64,000 bases of DNA from Acidobacteriaceae bacterium (GTDB lineage: Bacteria > Acidobacteriota > Terriglobia > Terriglobales > Acidobacteriaceae), in contig JANXUR010000050.1 of the NCBI GenBank assembly GCA_025356095.1, forward strand, positions 1 through 64,000. Reading direction: 5' to 3'. The notes under the pieces were generated by a model. It worked only from the letters and a program-made list of their open reading frames with translations, was not told the origin of the DNA and made no database searches. Each line of letters begins with the position of its first letter. The first letter of the stretch is position 1. The translations under genes and the position numbers were made by a program. Positions 44,726-54,800 of this stretch are shown piece after piece.

Positions 44726-45442
44726 ATGAATACGCCTTACGGACTTCCGATTTTAGACAATTGTGTGATCTGTAAACTGCGCACGACTGGCTTTTTTTGC
44801 GACTTACCCCAAACCACCCTGCAGGATATGCAGAAGATCAAGCATCCGTCCGTGCATCCCGCAGGCTCGATTCTGTTTGTGGAAGGGCAGGATCCGCGCG
44901 GTGTCTTCTTGATTTGCACTGGGCGGGTGAAACTGAGCCTGAATTCACGGGACGGCAAGACGCTGATTGTGCGGCTGGCTCAGCCTGGCGATGTGTTGGG
45001 CTTGCGGTCAACGATCTCGCACGCTCCTTACGAGTTGACCGCAGAGACGCTGCAGCCGAGCCAGATTGAATTCATCCGCAGCGAGGATTTTTTGAAGTTT
45101 TTGCAGACGCATGGCGATGCCTGCCTTAGCGCGGCCACGCAACTCAGTGAGCAGTGCAATACCGCGTATGAAACCATTCGGTCGCTGGGACTGACGCACT
45201 CAGTTTCAGAACGGGTGGCACGTCTTTTGCTGGAGTGGTCTGAAGAGGGCGAACAGACCAAAGACGGCATTCGGGTGACCGTAGCACTGACGCACGAAGA
45301 GATTGCCCAACTGATTGGCACCACGCGCGAGACGGTAACTCGCACTCTGAGCGACTTCCGCAAACGGAAAATTGCGGAGCTGCGCGGTTCCAGCCTGATT
45401 GTACGAGATCGTGTGGCACTGCAAGGATTGCTGGCAGCCTAA
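44726..45442 (+). CDS. Crp/Fnr-family regulator with N-terminal cysteines
   Basis: The 238-aa product has the cyclic-nucleotide-binding-type beta-roll (about 40-130), a dimer helix, and a C-terminal winged helix with THEEIAQLIGTTRETVTRTL as recognition region. Cys 13, 16 and 25 form C-x2-C-x8-C before the beta-roll and Cys 64 lies inside it. This recalls Fnr, where four Cys hold an oxygen-sensing Fe-S cluster, but the spacing differs. It therefore may sense oxygen, NO or redox state. It lies upstream of an amidase and the cytochrome block and could regulate them. The ribosome-binding site is weak. Confidence 0.92.
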   Translation: MNTPYGLPILDNCVICKLRTTGFFCDLPQTTLQDMQKIKHPSVHPAGSILFVEGQDPRGVFLICTGRVKLSLNSRDGKTLIVRLAQPGDVLGLRSTISHAPYELTAETLQPSQIEFIRSEDFLKFLQTHGDACLSAATQLSEQCNTAYETIRSLGLTHSVSERVARLLLEWSEEGEQTKDGIRVTVALTHEEIAQLIGTTRETVTRTLSDFRKRKIAELRGSSLIVRDRVALQGLLAA

Positions 45443-45498
45443 GGCTCAGGTGGCAACCAGTACGCCGCGCTACGAACCTATACTGATACATTCAGTTC

Positions 45499-46914
45499 AT
45501 GGCTGAGTTGTGTTTTCTATCTGCTACTGAGATGGCGCGGCGAGTCCGTGCGCGCGCAGTCTCGCCCGTCGAATTGGCGCAGGCTCATCTGGACCGGATC
45601 GCTCAGGAAAATCCCAATCTGAATGCTTATGTGCAGGTGGACGCGGCTGGCGCGATGCAACAGGCGCGCGCGGCGGAGGCTGCGGTATTGCGTGGCGAAG
45701 TTCTAGGGCCCCTGCATGGCGTGCCGGTCAGCGTAAAGAGCTGCATCAGCGTGAAAGGCTTGCGGTGCGAGGCGGGGACGTTGCAGCGCAAGGGGCTGGT
45801 GGCGGAGTGCGATGCGGTGGTGGTGCAGCGGCTGCGGACCGCAGGAGCAGTGATTCTAGGCACCACCAATACTCCGGAACTGCTAATGGCGTGGGAGACT
45901 GACAACCTGCTTTACGGTCGTACCAATCATCCTCAGTCGTCCGAGCACAGCCCCGGTGGTTCGAGCGGAGGGGAAGCGGCCGCGATTGCGGGTGGCCTCT
46001 CGGCAGGCGGGGTGGGCAGTGACGGCGGTGGCTCGGTGCGGGTTCCGGCGCACTTTTGCGGCATTTGTGGATTGAAGCCGACGCCGGGGAGGATTCCTTC
46101 CACCGGGCACTTTCCGCCCTCGGGCGGGCCTTTTGCCATGATCGGAGTAGTGGGCCCGATGGCGCGAACCGTCGCCGACACGCGGCTGTTGTTTCAAGTG
46201 ATTTCAGGACACAATGAGGGCGATACGAGTTCTGCGCCGGTGCCCTATCGCGAAGTTTCGTCAGAAGCGCTGAGCCGGGTGCGGGTGGCGTATTTTGAGG
46301 ACGACGGGCGGACGCCCGTGACCCCAGACACCCGGGTGGCGGTGAAGAAGGCCGTGGCGGCGCTGCGTGCGGCAGGGCATGAGGTGATCCAGTTTCTGCC
46401 TCCGCAATTAGAAGCGGCGCGGCAGTTGTGGTGGCAGTTTTTTGGGGTGGCGGGTGGTATGATTCTAGGCCCGATGCTGAAGGGGCGAGAAGCGGAAACC
46501 AGTCCGTTTCTGCTGCAATACATGGAGTGGGCGACCGCGAACGGCCCGCACACTGCCCACAGTCTGTTGGAGATGTGGAATCGGCGCGACACGCTGCGCA
46601 CTGAATTTTTCGCGGAGATGCATGAGTTTCCGGTCTTGCTGTGCCCGGTGGCGGCCATTCCCGCCTTTCGGCACAGCGAGCGCTCATGGTCCGTCGAAGG
46701 CAGGGACGTGGGCTATCTCGACGCGTGGAGCTACACCGAGTTCTTCAACCTGCTGGGGAATCCGGGGATGGTAGTGCCGATGCACCAATCGGCTGAGGGT
46801 CTGCCAATCGGGGTGCAGGTAGTGGCACCGCCGTGGCAGGAAGAACTGGCGCTGGCCGTGGCAGGGGAAATCGAATCGGCATCGGGCGGATGGACAAGAC
46901 CGCCGAGATTGTAG
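45499..46914 (+). CDS. Amidase-signature family hydrolase (GatA-like)
   Basis: The 471-aa product has the complete catalytic set: Lys 80 (PVSVKSC), cis-Ser in PGGSSGG (about 155) and nucleophile Ser 179 in GSDGGGSVR. The positions nearly match GatA (79, 154, 178), but no gatB or gatC is next to it, so a free amidase is more likely. There is no signal peptide and no clear ribosome-binding site. It lies 56 bp after the Crp/Fnr gene on the same strand and could share its transcript. Confidence 0.92.
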   Translation: MAELCFLSATEMARRVRARAVSPVELAQAHLDRIAQENPNLNAYVQVDAAGAMQQARAAEAAVLRGEVLGPLHGVPVSVKSCISVKGLRCEAGTLQRKGLVAECDAVVVQRLRTAGAVILGTTNTPELLMAWETDNLLYGRTNHPQSSEHSPGGSSGGEAAAIAGGLSAGGVGSDGGGSVRVPAHFCGICGLKPTPGRIPSTGHFPPSGGPFAMIGVVGPMARTVADTRLLFQVISGHNEGDTSSAPVPYREVSSEALSRVRVAYFEDDGRTPVTPDTRVAVKKAVAALRAAGHEVIQFLPPQLEAARQLWWQFFGVAGGMILGPMLKGREAETSPFLLQYMEWATANGPHTAHSLLEMWNRRDTLRTEFFAEMHEFPVLLCPVAAIPAFRHSERSWSVEGRDVGYLDAWSYTEFFNLLGNPGMVVPMHQSAEGLPIGVQVVAPPWQEELALAVAGEIESASGGWTRPPRL

Positions 46915-47036
46915 GCGGGTTGGTTTTCCTGAGGAGCAATTTTGCAGAGTTGCCTTGAGCGGCTCGGGTCCGACCTACGGCCTCTACTACTTTTACACTA
47001 TTGCTCCTATTTGCGTGGTCGGTAGTCTGGAATCTT

Positions 47037-50018
47037 ATGTTTCGCTCGGATTCAAAGCCCGTGGTGTGTCCGGTTCCGCTGATTTTGCGCGGACTGATGC
47101 TTTTTTTAGTGGTTTCTGCCGTGTATTTATATGGATTTCCGGCAGCGAATCTGGTCTATCCGGCGGCAATTTTGGCGCATTTCGGGCTGGGGTTGCTGGC
47201 GACGCTGCTGATAGCTCTGTTTGCGCCGCGATTGTGGCAGAATGGCGACTGGTTTGCCCGGCTGGGTTGGCTGCTGCTGCTGATTGGCGCCGTGCTGGCC
47301 GTGGCGCTTTGGCGGCTTACTAACACCCGCCCCCACGCGCCTATTCTTTGGGCACACATCGCCACCAGCGTACTGGGGTCAGCCCTGCTGGCGAGCTCCA
47401 TCTGGCGGGCGCGCATCGCCAGTGGTGCCGCTACAAGCCAGTCAAGTTCCGCCCCCAATTTTTTGCGGAACGGCATTACGGCGTTTGCGGTAGTGGCTGT
47501 TGCTTTTACTGCGGTGGGCGCGGGTGCCTGGTATGCGCGCACCGTGCAGTGGTCAAAGTCGAACCACATCTCAAACCCCGCTATTTCGCCCGAGACGATG
47601 GACTCTGAAGGCGACGGCGCGCAAGGCCGTTTCTTTCCTAGCTCAGCGCAAGTAAAGAGTGGCGATGGCCAGATCCCTAGCGACTACTTTATGCAGTCGG
47701 ACGCCTGTCAGCGCTGCCACCAGGATATCTACAAGCAGTGGGAAGGCTCGATGCACCACTTTTCATCCTTCAATAACCAGTGGTACCGCAAGAGTATCGA
47801 GTACATGCAGAGCGTGCAAGGCGGGCAAAAATCATCTAAGTGGTGCGCGGGCTGCCATGACCCCGCGCTGCTGTATAGCGGTAAGTTCGACCGGCCGATA
47901 GGGGAGAGTGTACATTCGCCGGAGGCAAAGGCTGGGCTCGGCTGCATGATGTGCCACTCCATTGTGAAAGTAAAGAGCACGATGGGGCAAGCCGATTTTA
48001 CGCTGGAATACCCTGAGTTACATAAGTTGGCGGCTAGTAAGAATCCGGTGATTCGGTGGTTACATGACTTTGTGACCGAGCTCAACCCAGAGCCGCATCG
48101 GCGCATCTTCTTAAAGCCATTCATGAAGGCTCAAACCGCCGAATTTTGTTCGTCCTGCCATAAGGTTCACTTAGATCAGCCCGTGAACAACTATAGATGG
48201 ATCCGTGGCTTTAACGAATACGATAATTGGCAGGCCAGCGGAGTATCGGGAGAAGGTGCACGGTCATTCTACTACCCGGCGAAGACGCAGAATTGTGCGG
48301 ATTGCCATATGCCCGATGTTAAGTCGAAAGATTTTGGTAATGTGAACGGTATCGTCCACAACCATGCCTTCCCGGGAGCAAATACTGCGGTTCCCACCTC
48401 CTACGGCGACGCCGACCAATTGAAGCTGACAGAAGACTTCCTGAAGAATAAAAATCTTACCGTAGATATTTTTGCAATCTCGCCGGAGCGCGCCAGCGGA
48501 AACGGCGCGGCTATGGGCAGTGAGCTCTCCACTACCTTCGCTGTTGGCGAAGAGGGAGATAGCGGCATTACTGCCTCCGGTGCCGCTGCGCAGCCTATTA
48601 CCGCACCGCTCAATCGAGTAAGGCCAGTGCTGCGGCGCGGCGACACCGAGCGGGTAGATGTAGTGGTACGCACGAAGAAGATTGGTCACTTCTTTCCCGG
48701 CGGCACGGTAGATGCTTACGACACGTGGCTCGAGCTGAAGGGTACCGATGACAAGGGGCATATCATTTTTTGGAGTGGCAAGACCGACGACGAGAGGACT
48801 CCGGACGACGGTCTTGGTGCAGTGGAGAAAGGAGCTCATTTCTATCGCTCGCTGCAGATAGACGCGCATGGCAATGCGATCAACAAGCGCAATGCCTGGG
48901 CCACGCGGTCGGTTGTATATGTGCGGCTGATACCTCCAGGTGCCGCCGATACTGTGCACTATAAGTTACAAGTGCCGGAGAGTGCCGGGTCGAGGATCAC
49001 TCTGCATGCACGGCTGTTGTACCGTAAGTTCCAGTGGTGGGGTACGCAGTTCTCCTTTCAAGGTGCAGAAGTGGCAGCGGACCCGACGCAGGCGGGGGAG
49101 CCGGTGTCACCCCATTACGACGACCGGCAATGGAAGTTCAATGGCAAGGTGCAGGATGTAGTAGCGAAGGAACAAGCGGTGCCGGATGTACCCATCGTAG
49201 CTTTAGCGGAAGATGAAGTAACGCTGCAGGTAGTCGAACGCAAAGCTAAGGCGCCAGCGCCAGTTACTGAGTTACATGCCGAGGACTGGCAGCGATGGAA
49301 TGACTATGGGATTGGGTTGTTACTCCAAGGTGACCTGAAGAATGCGGCAATCGCCTTCCAGAAGGTGACAGAAATTGACCCTAACAATGCAGATGGTTGG
49401 GTGAACTTAGGTCGCGTTGCTGTGCAAGAAGGCGACTTGGAACGTGGCAAAGAAGTGCTAGACAGAGCGTTAGCCCTGAATCCAAAGCTAGCAAGGACGC
49501 ACTTCTTCTATGCCGCGGCGTTAAAGGCTGCTGGCGAGTATGATGATGCTGGCAAACACCTTGGCATCGTACTGGCGCAATATCCCAGAGACCGCGTGGC
49601 GTTGAATACGCTGGGGCGTGTGCAGTTCCTACAGCGCAAGTACAAAGATGCGGTAGAGACGTTACAGAAAGTGCTGGCCATTGATCCCGAGGATCTGCAG
49701 GCCAATTACAATCTTATGCTTGCCTACAACGGCATGGGCGACACAGTGAAGGGTGCGGAGCACCAGAAGCGATATTTGCGCTTTAAGGCGGATGAGTCGG
49801 CGCAGGCAATTACCGGGCCTTATCGAGATAAGCATCCGGAAGATAACAACGAGCGCCAACAAATTCATGAGCATGTATCGGTGCCGCTGAATGCAGCTAC
49901 GCCAGCCAAGCAGGGCATCGCCGGAGTTAAGACGGCGCGCAAGACTATGTCAACACCACGTGCGCCTGCTGAGCCCGTTAAGACGTCCGCCGTGGTTGGC
50001 GGAGGAGCGTTGCAATAA
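47037..50018 (+). CDS. Membrane-anchored pentahaem cytochrome with TPR domain
   Basis: The 993-aa product has about five membrane helices in the first 160 residues. A periplasmic haem domain follows with five CxxCH motifs at about 224 (CQRCH), 270 (CAGCH), 303 (CMMCH), 371 (CSSCH) and 420 (CADCH). A beta-rich region comes next, then at least four TPR units over about 750-920. The cytochrome domain resembles cytochrome c-554-type decahaem/pentahaem proteins, so electron transfer is likely; the TPRs would bind a partner. The ATG at 47037 has GGA just upstream; a TTG 36 bp earlier is possible. The next gene starts 3 bp after its stop. Haem count is certain; partner and acceptor are unknown. Confidence 0.9.
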   Translation: MFRSDSKPVVCPVPLILRGLMLFLVVSAVYLYGFPAANLVYPAAILAHFGLGLLATLLIALFAPRLWQNGDWFARLGWLLLLIGAVLAVALWRLTNTRPHAPILWAHIATSVLGSALLASSIWRARIASGAATSQSSSAPNFLRNGITAFAVVAVAFTAVGAGAWYARTVQWSKSNHISNPAISPETMDSEGDGAQGRFFPSSAQVKSGDGQIPSDYFMQSDACQRCHQDIYKQWEGSMHHFSSFNNQWYRKSIEYMQSVQGGQKSSKWCAGCHDPALLYSGKFDRPIGESVHSPEAKAGLGCMMCHSIVKVKSTMGQADFTLEYPELHKLAASKNPVIRWLHDFVTELNPEPHRRIFLKPFMKAQTAEFCSSCHKVHLDQPVNNYRWIRGFNEYDNWQASGVSGEGARSFYYPAKTQNCADCHMPDVKSKDFGNVNGIVHNHAFPGANTAVPTSYGDADQLKLTEDFLKNKNLTVDIFAISPERASGNGAAMGSELSTTFAVGEEGDSGITASGAAAQPITAPLNRVRPVLRRGDTERVDVVVRTKKIGHFFPGGTVDAYDTWLELKGTDDKGHIIFWSGKTDDERTPDDGLGAVEKGAHFYRSLQIDAHGNAINKRNAWATRSVVYVRLIPPGAADTVHYKLQVPESAGSRITLHARLLYRKFQWWGTQFSFQGAEVAADPTQAGEPVSPHYDDRQWKFNGKVQDVVAKEQAVPDVPIVALAEDEVTLQVVERKAKAPAPVTELHAEDWQRWNDYGIGLLLQGDLKNAAIAFQKVTEIDPNNADGWVNLGRVAVQEGDLERGKEVLDRALALNPKLARTHFFYAAALKAAGEYDDAGKHLGIVLAQYPRDRVALNTLGRVQFLQRKYKDAVETLQKVLAIDPEDLQANYNLMLAYNGMGDTVKGAEHQKRYLRFKADESAQAITGPYRDKHPEDNNERQQIHEHVSVPLNAATPAKQGIAGVKTARKTMSTPRAPAEPVKTSAVVGGGALQ

Positions 50019-50020
50019 TT

Positions 50021-51754
50021 ATGCAGACACACTGGGAACCGCCCTCAAGATTCAAACACTACTTTAGGCTACTAGAACTTCTGTCAGTTGTAGCTATCCT
50101 CTGTGCGGGCTTGCCGGGGACATCTGCAACGGCACAATCGAGTAACATTCGATTTGCTGATGTGACCAAAGCGGCAGGCATTCAGTTTGTCCACAACAAC
50201 GGCGCATTTGGGCAGAAGTATCTGCCGGAGACGATGGGGCCCGGGTGTGCCTTTATTGACTACGATGGCGACGGCTGGCAAGATGTGTTGCTAATCAATT
50301 CCGAGGGCTGGCCGGGACACAAAAAGACCAGCGGTACCCTCAAGCTATATCACAACAACCAGAACGGCACCTTCACAGACGTAACTGCCAAGGCAGGTTT
50401 GGGAGTCTCTATGTTTGGTTTGGGGGTTGCGGTGGGTGATTATGACAACGATGGTCACGACGACATCTTTGTGACTGCGCTGGGCCAGAGCCACCTGTTC
50501 CACAACAACGGCAACGGTGCATTTAGTGATGTGACCAAGTCGGCAGGCATGATGGGGCCGAATGAGTTCTCAACCGGTGCCGCGTGGGTGGATTACGATA
50601 ACGATGGCAAGTTGGACTTGGTTGTATCGAACTATGTGCAGTGGTCCATTGCAACTGACCTAGTGTGTAAGTTAGACGGAACTCATAAGTCTTACTGTAC
50701 ACCAGAGAGTTACAAGGGCACGTCGGCACGGCTTTGGCATAATTTGGGCGGGGGCCGGTTTGAAGATGCCACCCAGAAGGCTGGGTTGTACGATCCGAGT
50801 TCCAAGAGCTTAGGCATCGCAATCCTAGACTACAACGGGGATGGTAAACCAGATATTTTGATGGCAAATGATACCCAGCCGAACAAACTCTACTTGAACA
50901 AGGGAAATGGGACGTTCGAGGAAAAGGCTGTGGCTGCGGGCATCGCGTTTAACGAAGATGGTGTGGCGCGCGCGGGCATGGGAGTTGACGCAGCGGACTA
51001 TGATCGTTCTGGCCGACCGAGCATTCTCATTACTAACTTCTCAAATCAAATGCTGGCGCTCTACCACAATGAAGGCAACGGCCTGTTCGTGGATGAGGCG
51101 CCCCGTTCTGAGATAGGCCGTGGCAGTTTACTTACCTTGGGGTTTGGCTGCTTTTTCTTTGACTACGATCTGGATGGCTGGCCGGATGTGCTGGTGGCAA
51201 ATGGCCACATTGAGGCCGATATAGAACATGTGCAGAAGCGTGTGAAGTTTGCCATGCCGCCGCACCTTTTCCGCAATACTGGTGACGGTAAATTCAAAGA
51301 AGTGGGGCCTACATTGGGGACTGACTTCTACTCTCCCCGGGTCGCGCGTGGAGCAGCGTATGCTGACTTTGACAATGACGGCGACCTAGATGTGCTGATG
51401 ATGACCAATGGCGGGCCGGCTAAGTTGTTTCGTAACGATGGCGGCGTCAATCAAAGCCTTAGGATAAAGCTGCAAGGTACAAAGAGTAATCGAGACGGTA
51501 TTGGGGCGGTTGTTCGCATCAACGCTGGCGGCGAGAAGCAATGGCAGATGTTGCGCAGCGGATCGAGCTATCTTTCGCAAAGCGAACTGGTTCTTACCTT
51601 TGGCTTAGGGCAACACAGTAAGGTAGATAGTATCGAGGTGCAGTGGCCGAGCGGGCAGGTGGATCGCATTCAGAGCGTGCCGGGGGGTCAGACGATCACG
51701 GTACGCGAGGGTAGGGGCGTGACGGGCGGCAAGGGTTATGGCAAGCGTTCTTAG
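50021..51754 (+). CDS. CRTAC1-family protein (FG-GAP/VCBS plus ASPIC/UnbV)
   Basis: The 577-aa product has a signal peptide and a row of Ca-binding-loop repeats with D-x-D-x-DG signatures (FIDYDGDGWQDVLL, VGDYDNDGHDDIFV, WVDYDNDGKLDLVV, FDYDLDGWPDVLV, FDNDGDLDVLM). These form a beta-propeller. The C-terminal ASPIC/UnbV domain has RDGIGAVVRINAGG and VQWPSGQVDRIQSV. The family is secreted and of unclear function. It follows the cytochrome gene by 2 bp, and a further protein of the same class is downstream, so they form one operon. Confidence 0.92.
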   Translation: MQTHWEPPSRFKHYFRLLELLSVVAILCAGLPGTSATAQSSNIRFADVTKAAGIQFVHNNGAFGQKYLPETMGPGCAFIDYDGDGWQDVLLINSEGWPGHKKTSGTLKLYHNNQNGTFTDVTAKAGLGVSMFGLGVAVGDYDNDGHDDIFVTALGQSHLFHNNGNGAFSDVTKSAGMMGPNEFSTGAAWVDYDNDGKLDLVVSNYVQWSIATDLVCKLDGTHKSYCTPESYKGTSARLWHNLGGGRFEDATQKAGLYDPSSKSLGIAILDYNGDGKPDILMANDTQPNKLYLNKGNGTFEEKAVAAGIAFNEDGVARAGMGVDAADYDRSGRPSILITNFSNQMLALYHNEGNGLFVDEAPRSEIGRGSLLTLGFGCFFFDYDLDGWPDVLVANGHIEADIEHVQKRVKFAMPPHLFRNTGDGKFKEVGPTLGTDFYSPRVARGAAYADFDNDGDLDVLMMTNGGPAKLFRNDGGVNQSLRIKLQGTKSNRDGIGAVVRINAGGEKQWQMLRSGSSYLSQSELVLTFGLGQHSKVDSIEVQWPSGQVDRIQSVPGGQTITVREGRGVTGGKGYGKRS

Positions 51755-51810
51755 GCAGGTGGGTTCGGAATTCAGGATAGTGATGTGGCGGGCATAGCGT
51801 AGACATTCTC

Positions 51811-54800
51811 ATGATGAAAAAAAGCTTCATATTGCTTTCCCTTTCCGCGGCTGTGGTATCGGCCGCGGTACTGCTTTCCGCGGCGCCTCCTAGCGCGAAG
51901 CCAGCTACTAAGGCTGCGGGCAGCCCTGCCAGTGCTGTGCGTTCCATCGTCGCGGAGGCCAAGCCGGATTCCTCGCAGGAAGCGGCGCGCTTGAACAACT
52001 TAGGCGTTGCCTACATGAATCAGCAAGCGTTTGAAAAAGGGCTGAAGCAGTTTCGCGACGCTGCTGCTGCTGATCCGTCACTGGCAGTGGCGCGGTTGAA
52101 TGCAGCAGTGGCGCTTCTCAACTTACAGAAACTGGAAGAGGCGCGACCTATGTTGGTGGCGCTCTCGCAGTCTACGCCGAAGGATGCGCACGTTTGGTAC
52201 AACCTAGCGCTATTACTGAAGAATTCCGGCGAGTTAGATGGCGCGGTGGATGCGTTCCATAAGGTACTTGAGATAGACTCGCGCGACGCCGACGCTTACT
52301 ATTTTCTCGGTTCGGTGGAGTCGCAACGTAAGCATCAGCCTGAGGCGATTGCCGCTTTTCAACATGCGCTGGAGTTGAATCCACTGCACGTGTCGGCACA
52401 GTTTGGGCTTTCTCGTGCTTATCAGCAGACAGGTAACCCTGCGGAGGCGCGTAAGCACTTAGAGCGCTTCCAGCAGATTACTCGCGATAAGTTAGGTGCC
52501 GCGATTACGCTGGCCTATGGCGAGCAAGGGCAATACTCCAAGGTAGAGGAGTCGCCGCAGGCAGTGGCGAAGGCTCCTGCAGCGATCTCGGTGAAGTTCG
52601 TGAAGGTAGCGAACTCAGGGCTGTCCTTAGGTGCGACGCGGCAAGACTTTTCTGAGCATTCGCGCCGCGACGGCCCTCCTGATTGGGGTGCGTGTCTGCT
52701 TGACTTCGATAGTGATGGCCGCGTAGACGTCTTTACTGTAGATGGCAATGAGAGCAGAACGCCCGACGGCAAGATCCATCGTGGGAGTTCCGGTCTCTAT
52801 CAAAATCAAGGTGCGCACTTCCGCGACGTGACCACAGAAGCTGGACTCATTGGCATACCGCAATGGTCAGGGTGCGCAGTTGGCGACTTCGACAATGACG
52901 GCATGCCCGATCTTGCCATGGCGGGCATGGGACGAGTCTTGCTGTTCCACCACAACCAGACAGGTGGATTCTTGGAGATGGCTGAGACTGCGGGGATACA
53001 CTATGCAGGCTTTGCGTCGGGGCTTACTTTCGTGGATTACGACCACGACGGTGATCTTGACCTGTTCGTGACCGGCCCCAAGGGAAACGTCGTATTCCGC
53101 AACAACGGTAACAGCACGTTCACGGAAGTTACATCTAATCTTGGATTGGCGGGCGACGGCGTGACGCGACAAATGATCGCTACCGACTTCAATAACGATC
53201 GTGCCGTGGATATGGTGGTGACGGGTGATAAGACGCAAATCTATGTCAATCCGCGCGAGGGCAAGTGGTCTGCTGTCCAGCCCTGGTCTTCGCCAATGCC
53301 TGCGCCGACGATGGGCGTAAGTGCACTGGACTTCGACCATGACGGCTGGATGGACCTCGCCTTTACGCATGATGGCGCGCCTGGGCTGACGCTATGGCGC
53401 AATGTGGAAGGGCGCAGTTATGAACCGGTTAAGCTGCCGGACATTGGATGGGTGCGAGCCAAAGCGCTGGCAGCAGTGGACTATGACAGTGACGGATGGA
53501 TGGATCTGGTGGCAGCGGGCGTGTCGAAAAGTGGAAAAGAGGAGATCCGCCTTCTGCGCAATCTTGGCCCGGATGGCTTTAAGGACGTGACTGCTGAGGT
53601 TGGGTTGGACAAGGTGGCGATCAGCCTTGCGACTTCTATCACCGTGGCGGATTTTGATAACGATGGCGATCAGGATTTGTTGGTGACGCAGCGGGATGGC
53701 GAGCCCATCCTCCTGCGCAACGACGGGGGCAACAAGAATCACTGGCTCAAACTGGCGTTTAAGGGGTTGAATGATAACCACTCCGGTTTTGGCGCTAAAG
53801 TAGAAGTGTTCGCCGGAGGTATGAAGCAGAAATTCGAGTTGGCTGGGTCGTCGGGATATTTGGCGCAGAGTTCGCCGGTGCTTACCGTAGGCCTGGGCAG
53901 CGCACCGAAGGCAGATATTGTCCGCATGTTATGGCCGACGGGCGTGTTACAGGATGAGTTAGAAGCTAAGCCCGAAGCGCTCACGGAATTCATCGAGATT
54001 GACCGTCGCGGGTCGTCATGTCCAACTCTATTCGCGTGGGATGGTACCCATTTTGCTCTGGTGGGCGACTTACTAGGCGCGGGTGTGCTAGGCCACTGGG
54101 TTGCGCCGAATGAGCGTAATATCCCACGCCCGGCGGAGTACATTAAACTGGAGCCGGGGCAGGCCAAGATGGAAGATGGCAAGCTGCGCTTCCGGCTAAT
54201 GGAACCGATGGAAGAGGTAGTGTACCTGGACCAAGTGAAGCTAGTGGCCGTGGATCACCCTGCGGGTGTGGACGTGTTGCCGGATGAGCGCTTCGTGGCG
54301 AATCCACCATTTCCGGTGTTCGGAGTGGTGCGGTACCGCAACCCACAGTTGCCGGCAGGTCTGTGGGATGACCATGGCAGCGACTTACTGCCGATGCTAC
54401 GCGCCCGTAAGTACATTGAAGGCTTTGAGTTGCTGCCCTTCAAGGGGTTCACCAAGATGCACAGCCTAGAGATGGATCTGGGGCAGAAGTATGACGGCGG
54501 CGCTCTGCGACTGCTGTTGCATGGCGAAATTGAATACTTCACTGCGACTGGTATGTATGCTGCCGATCAAGCTGGGGTGAAGGCGACTTCGCCGTTTGTG
54601 GAAGCACAGGATGCCAGCGGTAAGTGGACGCGGGTAGTGGAAGATATGGGCTTTCCGGCTGGATTGGCTCGCACCATGGTGGCGGATCTGACTGGCAAGC
54701 TGCCGATAGGCACCCAGCGGATTCGCATTTCAACTAACTTACAGATCTATTGGGATAGCATTCTGGTAGATCGCACAGCTCAGGACTCCGTTGCAATTCA

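Noticed and set aside
45499-46914. Naming the amidase gatA
   Set aside because: The catalytic residues fit GatA, but no gatB or gatC is nearby and the family has many free amidases.
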